The translations under genes were made by a program, and so were the position numbers. From NCBI GenBank assembly GCA_050633265.1, contig JBOEGE010000012.1:1-64000 (forward strand): a stretch of DNA of 64,000 bases, read 5' to 3'. Below the pieces are notes generated by a model, which was not told the origin of the DNA, searched no databases, and saw nothing but the letters and a program-made list of their open reading frames with translations. Each line of letters starts with the position of its first letter. Within the stretch, counting starts at the first letter, position 1. The stretch comes from JBLHZY01 sp050633265. Lineage in GTDB: Bacteria > Pseudomonadota > Alphaproteobacteria > Rhodobacterales > Rhodobacteraceae. Below, piece after piece: positions 32,883 through 40,947 of the stretch.

Positions 32883-33605
32883 ATGACCAATCCACCACAC
32901 ATCCTCGTCGTTGACGATCATCAGCAAATTCGTGACAGCGTGACCCGCTATCTGGAAAAGAACGGATTACGGGCCACGTCTGCGAAAGATGCGCAGGATA
33001 TGGACGTGAAACTAGCCAATGGACATTTCGATTTGATGGTTCTGGACGTCATGATGCCAGGCGAAAGTGGGCTTTCGGTTTGCCAACGGCTCGCATCCGA
33101 CAAGAGCCTTCCGATCATCTTGTTGACTGCATTGGGCGAAGAAACCGACCGAATAGTGGGATTGGAAATTGGCGCTGACGATTACATAGCAAAGCCCTTC
33201 AATCCGCGAGAGCTTTTGGCGCGGATCAAGGCTGTATTGCGCCGAGCACCTCAGGCTGAAACGGTGGCAGGTGCCCTCGCGGGCAAACTCATAAAATTTG
33301 CCCATCTGACCTTGGACGTTGATCGACAGGTCCTTCTGGGTGCTGAAGGTGAAGAAACTGCTCTGACAAGCGCCGATTTCAAACTGCTTTTGGTGCTTCT
33401 AGAACGCCCGCGAGTGATCCTTAGCCGCGACCAACTTCTAGATCTAGCTGCGGGCCGCGCCGCAGGCCCCATGGATCGTAAAATAGACAACCAAATCAGC
33501 CGTCTCCGGCGCAAGATAGAGCCCGACATCTTGCGACCCAAAATCATCAAGACTATCCGCAACGGCGGGTATTGCCTCTCCGTTGATGTTGAGGTGGAAG
33601 GATGA
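32883..33605 (+). CDS. OmpR-family response regulator
   Basis: The 240-residue regulator has a receiver domain (residues 5-120; VVDDHQQIRD, phospho-acceptor Asp in LMVLDVMMP, Lys in DDYIAKPFNP). The winged-helix output domain follows (about 145-235, with LTSADFKLLLVLLERPRVILSRDQLLD and IRNGGYCLS). It would activate or repress promoters when phosphorylated by the adjacent kinase. Its ATG is about 170 bp from the divergent EF-hand gene, so the shared interval may hold its binding sites. Linkage to copper genes and ccm suggests a copper or envelope-stress response, unproven. Confidence 0.92.
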   Translation: MTNPPHILVVDDHQQIRDSVTRYLEKNGLRATSAKDAQDMDVKLANGHFDLMVLDVMMPGESGLSVCQRLASDKSLPIILLTALGEETDRIVGLEIGADDYIAKPFNPRELLARIKAVLRRAPQAETVAGALAGKLIKFAHLTLDVDRQVLLGAEGEETALTSADFKLLLVLLERPRVILSRDQLLDLAAGRAAGPMDRKIDNQISRLRRKIEPDILRPKIIKTIRNGGYCLSVDVEVEG

Positions 33606-35011
33606 AGCTAGGCCTAATAAACACTTTGCGGGTTCAGCTGGTTATTCTGGTGGTCGCAGCGCTCACAGCGGCTCAACTCATAAGCCTGTGGTTTTTCGCC
33701 GACGAACGCAGTTTAGCTGTCCGTGCGGCCCTCGGGTTTGAAGCCGCAGGCCGCGCTGCCAATGTTGCGCGCCTCATCGAAGAAGCACCCGAAGACCTAC
33801 GTCTATCTGTACTGCGCGCTGCAAATTCGCCGCTTGTACGATTTGACCTCGCTAGTGAAGCAATCGTTCAACACACGGACCATTCGGATGGCGGGTTGGT
33901 TGAAGCTCGAATTCGCGCATTGCTGGATGATGACTACAGTCGAGATATTCGCGTTGAACTGCACGAAATCGAGGGCCAAATTCTTCCATTGCCGCATCTT
34001 TCGCAAGAAATGGCCGAGATGCATATGGCCATGATGCGCGGTGAGCTCTCGGCAGTTGAAATGAACCTGTCTATCGCGATTGCAGGTGGATCTTGGTTGA
34101 ATGTGGGGACCCGCTTCGAACGCCCCCCAATCCAATGGCCTGTCTACTCGATGTTGACCTTCGCGCTATCAGCCGCAGCAATCTTGGTCGCAATATTCTG
34201 GTTCTTGATGACTCGCTTGACCGGGCCATTGAGGCGCTTGGTTGGCGCGGCTGACCGGCTCGGTCGAGGCGAAGACATTACAGACTTGCCAATGGTTGGT
34301 CCAACAGAGGTGCGAGACCTAACTGCAACGTTCAATCGCATGCAGGAGCGGCTTACCCGCTTCGTAGCAGACCGAACCCGACTGTTGGCAGCCCTTGGCC
34401 ACGATCTTCGATCTCCCCTAACTGCAATGCGTGTCCAAGCCGAAATGGTGGATGACGAAGAAACCCGAGATAGTCTTGTGGCTTCTGTCGAGGAAATGCA
34501 GTCGATGGTGGAAGCCACTCTAACATTTGCGCGTGGCCTCGCTGGCTCTGAGGAGCCGGAACATGTGATTATTGGTGATTTTTTGAAAGCATTGAAGTCG
34601 GATATGATCACACACTTCGATCTGGAGGTTGGGCCTATGATTGAGGCCCGGATCCGACCTCACGCACTCAGGCGTGCTTTGCGCAATGTCATCGAAAATG
34701 CTGATCGCTATGGTGGAAAAACGCGCGTCACTTTTCATAGTCGATCCGACGAGTTCATCATTGCTGTAGACGACAGCGGCCCAGGAATCCCCGCTCCAGA
34801 ACTAGAACGTGTCTTTGATCCTTTCTTCCGTCTTGAACAATCCCGTTCTCTGGAAACGGGTGGGCATGGGTTGGGCCTATCCATTGCAAGAACAATCGTT
34901 CGCGCCCATGGCGGCGATATTTCATTGTCAAACAGGGATGAGGGGGGACTGCGCGCTACGATCGCAATCCCATTGGCGAACGACCAACCGATTGAAAAGG
35001 GACAGAAATGA
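33602..35011 (+). CDS. EnvZ-type sensor histidine kinase
   Basis: A 469-residue membrane kinase. The first membrane helix is near residues 12-32, a periplasmic sensor of about 145 residues includes a Met/His stretch (QEMAEMHMAMMRGE), and the second helix is near 182-203. HAMP, the H-box LGHDLRSPLTAMR, the N-box NVIENADRYGG, and G-boxes DSGPGIP and GGHGLGLSI follow. The Met/His-containing sensor could respond to Cu(I). The ATG overlaps the response regulator stop (ATGA). The tail of the gene overlaps a small membrane-protein gene. Confidence 0.92.
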   Translation: MKLGLINTLRVQLVILVVAALTAAQLISLWFFADERSLAVRAALGFEAAGRAANVARLIEEAPEDLRLSVLRAANSPLVRFDLASEAIVQHTDHSDGGLVEARIRALLDDDYSRDIRVELHEIEGQILPLPHLSQEMAEMHMAMMRGELSAVEMNLSIAIAGGSWLNVGTRFERPPIQWPVYSMLTFALSAAAILVAIFWFLMTRLTGPLRRLVGAADRLGRGEDITDLPMVGPTEVRDLTATFNRMQERLTRFVADRTRLLAALGHDLRSPLTAMRVQAEMVDDEETRDSLVASVEEMQSMVEATLTFARGLAGSEEPEHVIIGDFLKALKSDMITHFDLEVGPMIEARIRPHALRRALRNVIENADRYGGKTRVTFHSRSDEFIIAVDDSGPGIPAPELERVFDPFFRLEQSRSLETGGHGLGLSIARTIVRAHGGDISLSNRDEGGLRATIAIPLANDQPIEKGQK

Positions 35012-35238
35012 TACAGAAACCCATTGCACTTTCGTTTGCTGCTGCCTTTGTCGCAAACGTGGCTTACGCGAATAACACCATAGATCTGGTCAAAGTGGCA
35101 GATCACATTTTCTGGAAGGGAGGATTGGGCGCGTTCTCCATTCTTCTTCTCTGGGGAGCAATGATCGCATTGGTTTCGGCGGCGATGCACTTTTGTGCTG
35201 CTCCAACCAAAACAGAACGTCATCCTCGCAGGGAATAA
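35008..35238 (+). CDS. Small membrane protein coupled to the sensor kinase
   Basis: A 76-residue protein with a Sec-like signal (ALSFAAAFVANVAYAN) and one further membrane helix (GAFSILLLWGAMIALVSAAMHF), ending in a Cys/Lys/Arg tail. Its start overlaps the kinase stop codon. Small proteins coupled to kinases often modulate them in the membrane. No family is recognised, so a role with the kinase or with the following ccm genes is only a possibility. Confidence 0.65.
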   Translation: MIQKPIALSFAAAFVANVAYANNTIDLVKVADHIFWKGGLGAFSILLLWGAMIALVSAAMHFCAAPTKTERHPRRE

Positions 35239-35356
35239 GCATTTCCAATTTCCGTTGTAAAAATGAGAGCTAGGCAGCGCAGTTCTTGACGCACGCTAAG
35301 CGGCAATCGTTGCCTTTCTTCATAGGACTTAACTCACATAGAATTGGGACAGCAAC

Positions 35357-37363
35357 ATGACACCCGAAATCGGCCACTTTGCGCTTGCTCTCGCCTTTGC
35401 ATTGGCTTTGGTCCAAAGCGTACTTCCGCTTGTTGGCGCCAATCGAGGAAATCTCCTATGGATGCACTCCGCGCGCACGACCTCTATCGGACAGTTTATT
35501 CTGGTTGGCATAGCCTTTGGCGCCTTGATGCGCAGCTTTATCGTTAGCGACTTTACTGTTCTCAACGTTGCTTCAAACTCTCATTCACTCAAACCCATGC
35601 TGTACAAAATTGCGGGGACTTGGGGCAGCCACGAAGGATCTCTCTTGTTGTGGGTCCTAATCCTGACCTTGTTTGGCGCCGCTGTGTCCTTGTTTGGTTC
35701 CAATATTCCTAGCTCTTTGAAAGCCCGAACGCTCGCTGTGCAAGCATGGATAAGCGTTGGCTTTTTGTCATTCATGCTGTTCACATCAAATCCGTTTACG
35801 CGCGTATTTCCACCACCCACGGACGGAAATGATCTTAACCCACTCTTGCAAGATGTTGGCCTAGCTCTGCATCCACCATTTCTCTATCTAGGCTATGTTG
35901 GGTTTTCGATTGTATTTTCCTTTGCCGTAGCCGCCTTACTTGAGGGCCGAGTCGATGCTGCGTGGGCCCGCTGGGTTCGCCCGTGGACGCTCGCGGCTTG
36001 GATTTGCTTAACGGCCGGGATCGTTCTTGGCTCTTGGTGGGCATACTATGAACTCGGTTGGGGTGGTTGGTGGTTCTGGGACCCGGTTGAGAACGTAAGT
36101 TTCATGCCTTGGCTTCTTGGTACCGCGCTCCTTCATTCTGCGATTGTAACCGAAAAGCGTGACGCCTTCAAAAGCTGGACAATTTTGCTAGCGATCCTAA
36201 CCTTTTCACTCTCATTGCTGGGAACCTTCGTAGTGCGCTCTGGTCTATTGACCTCGGTCCACGCTTTTGCAGTAGATCCGGAGCGCGGTCTCTACATTCT
36301 GGCTCTGCTCGCCCTCTCGATCGGCGGCTCGTTGGCACTTTATGCATGGCGTGCGCCAATGATGGAGGCTGGTGGGATTTTCAAACCAATCAGTCGCGAA
36401 GCTGGGTTGTTGGTGAACAATCTGATCCTTACCACCGCGACAGGAACTGTTCTGTTCGGCACTCTTTACCCACTATTTCTTGAAGCCATCACAGGAGACA
36501 AAATCTCAGTCGGGGCTCCCTTCTTCAATGCAACCTTCGTTCCCATGATGTTGCCCCTTGTACTTTTCATGGGGGTGGGCCCATTCCTAAGTTGGAAACG
36601 CGCCGACTTAGCCGGTGTGTACCAGCGCCTAAAATACGTTGCTCTGGCGTCGATCATCGCGACCCCGATTGTTTGGTACATTCAGAAAGGGGGCCCGCTT
36701 CTAGCGCATTTTTCGATCATGCTGGCGACTTGGCTCTTGCTCGCGACGCTACGAGAATGGGGCATTCGAATTCGCCTTTTTGAGGCGCCTATTTCGGAGA
36801 CATTGCGCCGGGCTCGCAACTTACCACGAGCATCTCATGGAATGACTATGGCCCACGCGGGTCTGGCGATTGCGATGCTCGGTATGATTGGATCCAGTGC
36901 CTGGAAGTCTGAAGAAATCGTGTTTGTAGCTCCGGGAACCACAATCGAGATTGCTGGATTTGATGTCACTTTTGAAGGCGTGGAGCGGGTGAGGGGCCCA
37001 AATTATTTTGCGGATCGCGGCACGTTAGCAGTCTCTCGCAATGGGCAGAGCATTGACACGTTGCGTCCAGAAAGACGCTATTATCCGATTGCGGACAGTA
37101 CGACGACTGAAAGCGCTATTCGCTCAACGCTTGCAGGCGATCTCTACGCATCAATCAGCGAGCCCGCGACAGAGAATGCCGAGCAAAGCGACGCGTGGAC
37201 TCTTCGTATCCTGTATGAGCCTTTGGTCAATCTTATTTGGTTGGGAAGTAGCCTTCTAATCATTGGCGGGGCGCTATCCCTTTCAGATCGGCGACTTAGA
37301 GTAGGCGCACCAAAACGCACTCGCGCATCTTCAGCGCCGTCAACGCAGGCGGAAAAGGCATGA
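35357..37363 (+). CDS. ccmF: CcmF, cytochrome c heme lyase subunit
   Basis: The 668-residue multi-pass membrane protein has the CcmF hallmark WWD loop (ELGWGGWWFWDPVENVSFMPW read across residues 234-254), conserved histidines (HSHSLKPMLY, ALHPPFLY, LLHSAI) and a C-terminal periplasmic domain. Length is typical. With CcmH it attaches heme to the CXXCH motifs of apocytochromes in the periplasm. It starts 118 bp after the kinase operon and overlaps ccmG by four bases. No ccmABCDE genes lie in the window, so the plasmid set would use chromosomal heme delivery. Confidence 0.95.
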   Translation: MTPEIGHFALALAFALALVQSVLPLVGANRGNLLWMHSARTTSIGQFILVGIAFGALMRSFIVSDFTVLNVASNSHSLKPMLYKIAGTWGSHEGSLLLWVLILTLFGAAVSLFGSNIPSSLKARTLAVQAWISVGFLSFMLFTSNPFTRVFPPPTDGNDLNPLLQDVGLALHPPFLYLGYVGFSIVFSFAVAALLEGRVDAAWARWVRPWTLAAWICLTAGIVLGSWWAYYELGWGGWWFWDPVENVSFMPWLLGTALLHSAIVTEKRDAFKSWTILLAILTFSLSLLGTFVVRSGLLTSVHAFAVDPERGLYILALLALSIGGSLALYAWRAPMMEAGGIFKPISREAGLLVNNLILTTATGTVLFGTLYPLFLEAITGDKISVGAPFFNATFVPMMLPLVLFMGVGPFLSWKRADLAGVYQRLKYVALASIIATPIVWYIQKGGPLLAHFSIMLATWLLLATLREWGIRIRLFEAPISETLRRARNLPRASHGMTMAHAGLAIAMLGMIGSSAWKSEEIVFVAPGTTIEIAGFDVTFEGVERVRGPNYFADRGTLAVSRNGQSIDTLRPERRYYPIADSTTTESAIRSTLAGDLYASISEPATENAEQSDAWTLRILYEPLVNLIWLGSSLLIIGGALSLSDRRLRVGAPKRTRASSAPSTQAEKA

Positions 37364-37923
37364 TACGAATACTGGCATTGCTTCCCTTATCAATTGCAGT
37401 CATCTTTGGGGGTTTCTTTCTTTGGGGGCTAAACCCGGATCGGGATCCAAACGAAGTCCCATCCGTACTAATCGCACAACCAGCGCCAGCATTTGAGCTA
37501 GATCCGGTGGTCGGGCTGCACACCCCCGGCTTGTCACGATCTGACCTCGTCGGAACTGAAACTGCAGTGGTCATGAATGTCTTTGCGTCTTGGTGTGTGC
37601 CTTGTCGTGCAGAACATGCGGTTCTCACAAGTTTGGCCGAGAAAGACGGCATCCGCCTCTTTGGGATTAATTACAAAGACAAGCCTGAAGACGCGATCCG
37701 TTGGTTGGCGGAGCTGGGTAACCCTTATGAACGTATTGGCTCCGACCTTTCAGGGCGGGCCGGAATTGAGTGGGGAATCTCCGGGGTCCCTGAAACATTC
37801 ATAATTAACACAGACGGTACCGTACTATTTCGGCATGTAGGCCCGATCGTGGGCGAGGGAGCCATTGGAAAGTTTCGCGAAGCTTTGCGTCAAGCGGGCG
37901 CATTGCCCAGGGGGGGCTTTTAA
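37360..37923 (+). CDS. ccmG: CcmG, thiol-disulfide reductant of cytochrome c assembly
   Basis: A 187-residue thioredoxin-fold protein anchored by an N-terminal helix (LALLPLSIAVIFGGFFLWG). The active site is WCVPC in FASWCVPCRAEH, and the conserved GVPETFIINTDG loop is present. CcmG (DsbE) keeps apocytochrome cysteines reduced for heme attachment and receives electrons from a CcdA/DsbD-type protein, a DsbD/ScsB candidate being encoded at 40948-43089. Its ATG overlaps the ccmF stop, and its stop overlaps the ccmH start. Confidence 0.94.
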   Translation: MIRILALLPLSIAVIFGGFFLWGLNPDRDPNEVPSVLIAQPAPAFELDPVVGLHTPGLSRSDLVGTETAVVMNVFASWCVPCRAEHAVLTSLAEKDGIRLFGINYKDKPEDAIRWLAELGNPYERIGSDLSGRAGIEWGISGVPETFIINTDGTVLFRHVGPIVGEGAIGKFREALRQAGALPRGGF

Positions 37924-38396
37924 TGCTGAAACTTCTTACTCTTCTTGTCGCTTTAGCTCTACCATTTGCAGCTGCTGCAGTCGAACCGGACGAAATTCTA
38001 TCCGACCCAGTCTTGGAGGCGCGTGCACGTGAGGTATCAAAGGGGCTTCGATGCGTCGTTTGCCTAAACCAGGACATCGATAGTTCAAACGCAGGAGTTG
38101 CGCGTGACCTGCGCTTGCTCGTTCGCGAACGGATTGTCGCCGGAGACAGCAACGATGAAGCGCTGTCCTTCATTCAAGCACGCTATGGAGACTATGTGTT
38201 GCTGAAACCTCCGTACAACGCAAAAACATATGTATTGTGGTTGGCCCCCCCAGCAATGCTTTTGATCGCTTTGGGAGTGGGATTGGCAACTTTATTGGGC
38301 CGGCGGAAGACACCAAAACTTCGCGGACTGAATGTTGCAGAAGAACATGAGATCAACCAGTTTATTGAACGCCAGAAGAAAGGAGACAACAAATGA
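37923..38396 (+). CDS. ccmH: CcmH (CcmL type), apocytochrome thioredoxin-like subunit
   Basis: The 157-residue protein has a signal peptide (LLTLLVALALPFAAAAV), the redox motif LRCVVC followed by LNQDIDSSNAGVARDLR, and a C-terminal membrane helix (VLWLAPPAMLLIALGVGLATLLG). It is the short CcmH/CcmL form found in alphaproteobacteria, where the TPR part is the separate CcmI. It resolves the mixed disulfide between CcmG and apocytochrome. Starts and stops overlap with ccmG and ccmI, giving a tightly coupled operon. Confidence 0.94.
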   Translation: MLKLLTLLVALALPFAAAAVEPDEILSDPVLEARAREVSKGLRCVVCLNQDIDSSNAGVARDLRLLVRERIVAGDSNDEALSFIQARYGDYVLLKPPYNAKTYVLWLAPPAMLLIALGVGLATLLGRRKTPKLRGLNVAEEHEINQFIERQKKGDNK

Positions 38397-39553
38397 TCTT
38401 CGCATGGATGATTGTGCTGATTGCATTATCGATTGGCTTTGTTGTTTTGCCACTTGCCAAAATGAGCCACTCTTTGCCCGCACGTCAAGATTCAACACCT
38501 GCTGTCTTGGTTGATCAACTCGAGGAGGTCAAACGCGATCAGGACCGAGGTTTGATATCGGCGTCAGAGGCCACAGCCGCGCAGCAGGAGATCAAAAGAC
38601 GCATTTTGGCCGCGGCCCGACGTGCCACATCTGAACCCATGCTAGACAATACAAGTGGGCGTAGCGCTCTACTTCTCGCCGCAGTTTTTGTGCCCCTCTT
38701 GGCCATAGGCTACTACGTAAGTATGGGGTCTCCAAGTGTTGCAAGTCTTGCCTTCGTGGATCGTCAGGCTGAGCGCATCGAACAGCGAAAGATCGCCGAA
38801 TTAACGGAGAAGCTTTATGAGCGTCTGATAACCGATCCCGAGGGTGGCGCGTCAGAGGGTTGGATGTTGCTCGGACAGACCTATTACCGAATGGGTGAAT
38901 ACACGCAGGCTGCAGCTGCGTTCGAGACCGTATCCAAACGTGATGACGCGACCTCGACAACATTTTCCATGATGGCAGAAGCGTTGATCCGCAAAGAAAA
39001 GGGCATCGTTACGCCGAAAGCTATATCTGCGATTGATAGATCGATCGAGTTGAACCCCGAAAACCCCGCCGGCGCCTTTTACAAGGCTATGGCCATGGCA
39101 CAGTTCGGCGAGGAAGCTGAGGCTCATGCGCTCTTAGTGTCGCATCTAGAGTCCGCTGATGGGTTCAAACCCTGGATGGAAGCATTTGTAGAACAAGCCA
39201 ACGACATTGCCAAAACATCGGGACTGGCGCCGATTTCTCTCGCAGATTACGCACCAGCATTGAACGGCGGTACCGGCCCCTCGGCGGATGACGTTGCTGC
39301 GGCCAGTGAGATGAGTGCTGAGGAACGCGGAGACTTCATTCGAGCCATGGTGAATCGGCTGGCAGAACGGCTCGAAGAAAGCCCCGACGACCTAGATGGT
39401 TGGTTGCGGTTGGCGAATGCCTATACGGTCTTAGGGGAGCAGAAAAATGCGATAGCCGCCTATGAAAGTGCTACAAGTTTGCTATCCAGTATAGCGCCCA
39501 GCGACCCCCGCCACAAAATTGTTGAGCAGGCTCTATCCACATTGCAAGAGTAG
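38393..39553 (+). CDS. ccmI: CcmI, apocytochrome c chaperone with TPR repeats
   Basis: A 386-residue protein with an N-terminal helix (WMIVLIALSIGFVVLPLA), a cytoplasmic loop containing DQLEEVKRDQDRGLISASEATAAQQEIKRRIL, a second helix (SALLLAAVFVPLLAIGYYV) and TPR-type repeats in the periplasmic part (SEGWMLLGQTYYRMGEYTQAAAAFE, then LDGWLRLANAYTVLGEQKNAIAAYE). CcmI binds the C-terminal helix of apocytochromes and passes them to CcmF/H. It closes the ccmFGHI run and overlaps ccmH by four bases. Confidence 0.92.
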   Translation: MIFAWMIVLIALSIGFVVLPLAKMSHSLPARQDSTPAVLVDQLEEVKRDQDRGLISASEATAAQQEIKRRILAAARRATSEPMLDNTSGRSALLLAAVFVPLLAIGYYVSMGSPSVASLAFVDRQAERIEQRKIAELTEKLYERLITDPEGGASEGWMLLGQTYYRMGEYTQAAAAFETVSKRDDATSTTFSMMAEALIRKEKGIVTPKAISAIDRSIELNPENPAGAFYKAMAMAQFGEEAEAHALLVSHLESADGFKPWMEAFVEQANDIAKTSGLAPISLADYAPALNGGTGPSADDVAAASEMSAEERGDFIRAMVNRLAERLEESPDDLDGWLRLANAYTVLGEQKNAIAAYESATSLLSSIAPSDPRHKIVEQALSTLQE

Positions 39554-39758
39554 GGCGTTCAGGAGTGCACTGGGCTAACTACTCTTGCGGCTGACGCACC
39601 AAGACTATGGTGCCCACTTTAGTGTCAATTAATCGCACACAAAATGCCTCGCATTGGGACATCCAAGTTGTTGAAATTTTGCGGTCTTCACTCCGAAAGC
39701 ACTGGTTTTTTGGCCAAAAACGAAGCACTGTAAGAATGGCACATTAAGGATCAAAACC

Positions 39759-40055
39759 ATGAAAAAATCATCTGTTCTGTTGGGAGGAGCGCTCATCCTA
39801 CTGGCGTCTTGTGAGACCTACGAAAACGGAATGCTAATCTCGTCGACTGGCTTCATCAAGGAACTGCCCGAAGGTGTTCTGTCTATCGTAGCGCCTAACC
39901 AAGACCTCACCGCAGTGCGCATTGATCCAACCGATGGGTGCCTTGAATACCGCCACATTGGTCCAGTCGAAACAACCTTCCTCCCACTGAGATCGGTAAA
40001 AGAACAACCGATTTGCACCCAGCGTCTAGATTCCGATGGGACTGCACCCAATTGA
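39759..40055 (+). CDS. Small predicted lipoprotein
   Basis: A 98-residue protein with a lipobox (LILLASC, Cys19) after a short basic-hydrophobic signal. The mature part is about 80 residues with two further cysteines (DGCLEYRH, KEQPIC). It would be modified by Lgt and LspA, both encoded in this window. It lies 205 bp after ccmI and converges on an L,D-transpeptidase gene. No family is recognised. Confidence 0.65.
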   Translation: MKKSSVLLGGALILLASCETYENGMLISSTGFIKELPEGVLSIVAPNQDLTAVRIDPTDGCLEYRHIGPVETTFLPLRSVKEQPICTQRLDSDGTAPN

Positions 40056-40065
40056 TCAATTCGGA

Positions 40066-40731
40066 TCAGCTTCGAGCCGATACCGTCCCATCAGGCGGAT
40101 AAAGGTAAGCAGTCGACCCTTTCAAGACATGATCATAAAGGCCATTGATATGGGCCATAACCATACGAACACAGCCCGAGCTGGCTCGGCCTCCAATTGA
40201 CCGAGGGCTGGGAGTTCCGTGGATGCGGAGGTAGGTATCTCTGTTACCTACATATAGATACAAAGCGCGCGAGCCTAACGGATTTGTCGGCCCACCACTC
40301 ATACCATCCGCATGACGCTCGTACAGACCTGGATCTCGCTTGATCATAGCTGCAGTTGGCGTCCAAGTCGGCCATTTAGCCTTTCGTTGAATCGTATAGG
40401 TCCCAGGCTCATAGAGATTTCCTCGCGCAATCGCGACACCATATCTCATCGCAGTGCCATCCTCACGAATGTGATACAAATACCTCGCTACAGCATCGAC
40501 GTGGATATCACCGACTTTCAAACCGGGATTAGCCTCAACAATTCTAGGTAAAAAACGTGGATGCAGCCCCCACAGATTTGTTGTCTCCGGGTCATAGTTT
40601 TTTGGCGTAATCTGCGCATCCCATCTGGACCACTTAGAACGATCAGATATCGGCGATGCAAAACTGGCGCTCGCGATTGGTGTAGAAAATAGGGCGGCAG
40701 TCGAGCAAATGAAGTGGCGTCGGGTTAACAT
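40066..40731 (-). CDS. L,D-transpeptidase (YkuD/ErfK family), copy 1
   Basis: A 221-residue exported protein with a Tat-like signal (LTRRHFICSTAALFSTPIAS). The YkuD domain shows GPTNPLGSRALYLYVG, then the catalytic motif HGTPSPRSIGGRASSGCVRM with the nucleophile cysteine. It cross-links peptidoglycan by 3-3 bonds or attaches proteins to it. These enzymes are known to be inhibited by copper through the active-site cysteine, so a plasmid copy in a copper island is notable. A second, divergent copy lies at 43859-44440. Confidence 0.92.
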   Translation of the reverse strand: MLTRRHFICSTAALFSTPIASASFASPISDRSKWSRWDAQITPKNYDPETTNLWGLHPRFLPRIVEANPGLKVGDIHVDAVARYLYHIREDGTAMRYGVAIARGNLYEPGTYTIQRKAKWPTWTPTAAMIKRDPGLYERHADGMSGGPTNPLGSRALYLYVGNRDTYLRIHGTPSPRSIGGRASSGCVRMVMAHINGLYDHVLKGSTAYLYPPDGTVSARS

Positions 40732-40947
40732 AAATGTGCGTTCCTTAAGTCAGTCAATTTTTTTGGTTGGGTACTAGGTTACGTATGATCAACCGTGAAA
40801 CCAATAACATAGCCGTGATTACAAGAAGGTGATTGCGATATTGAGACCTTTACACGTGTCACAGCTCTTCGACATTCGACCGCGGTGCATTCATTGACAT
40901 CATCACATTCCCCCCCAACTTTGTTATTCATTCAGACTATTCTCGCT

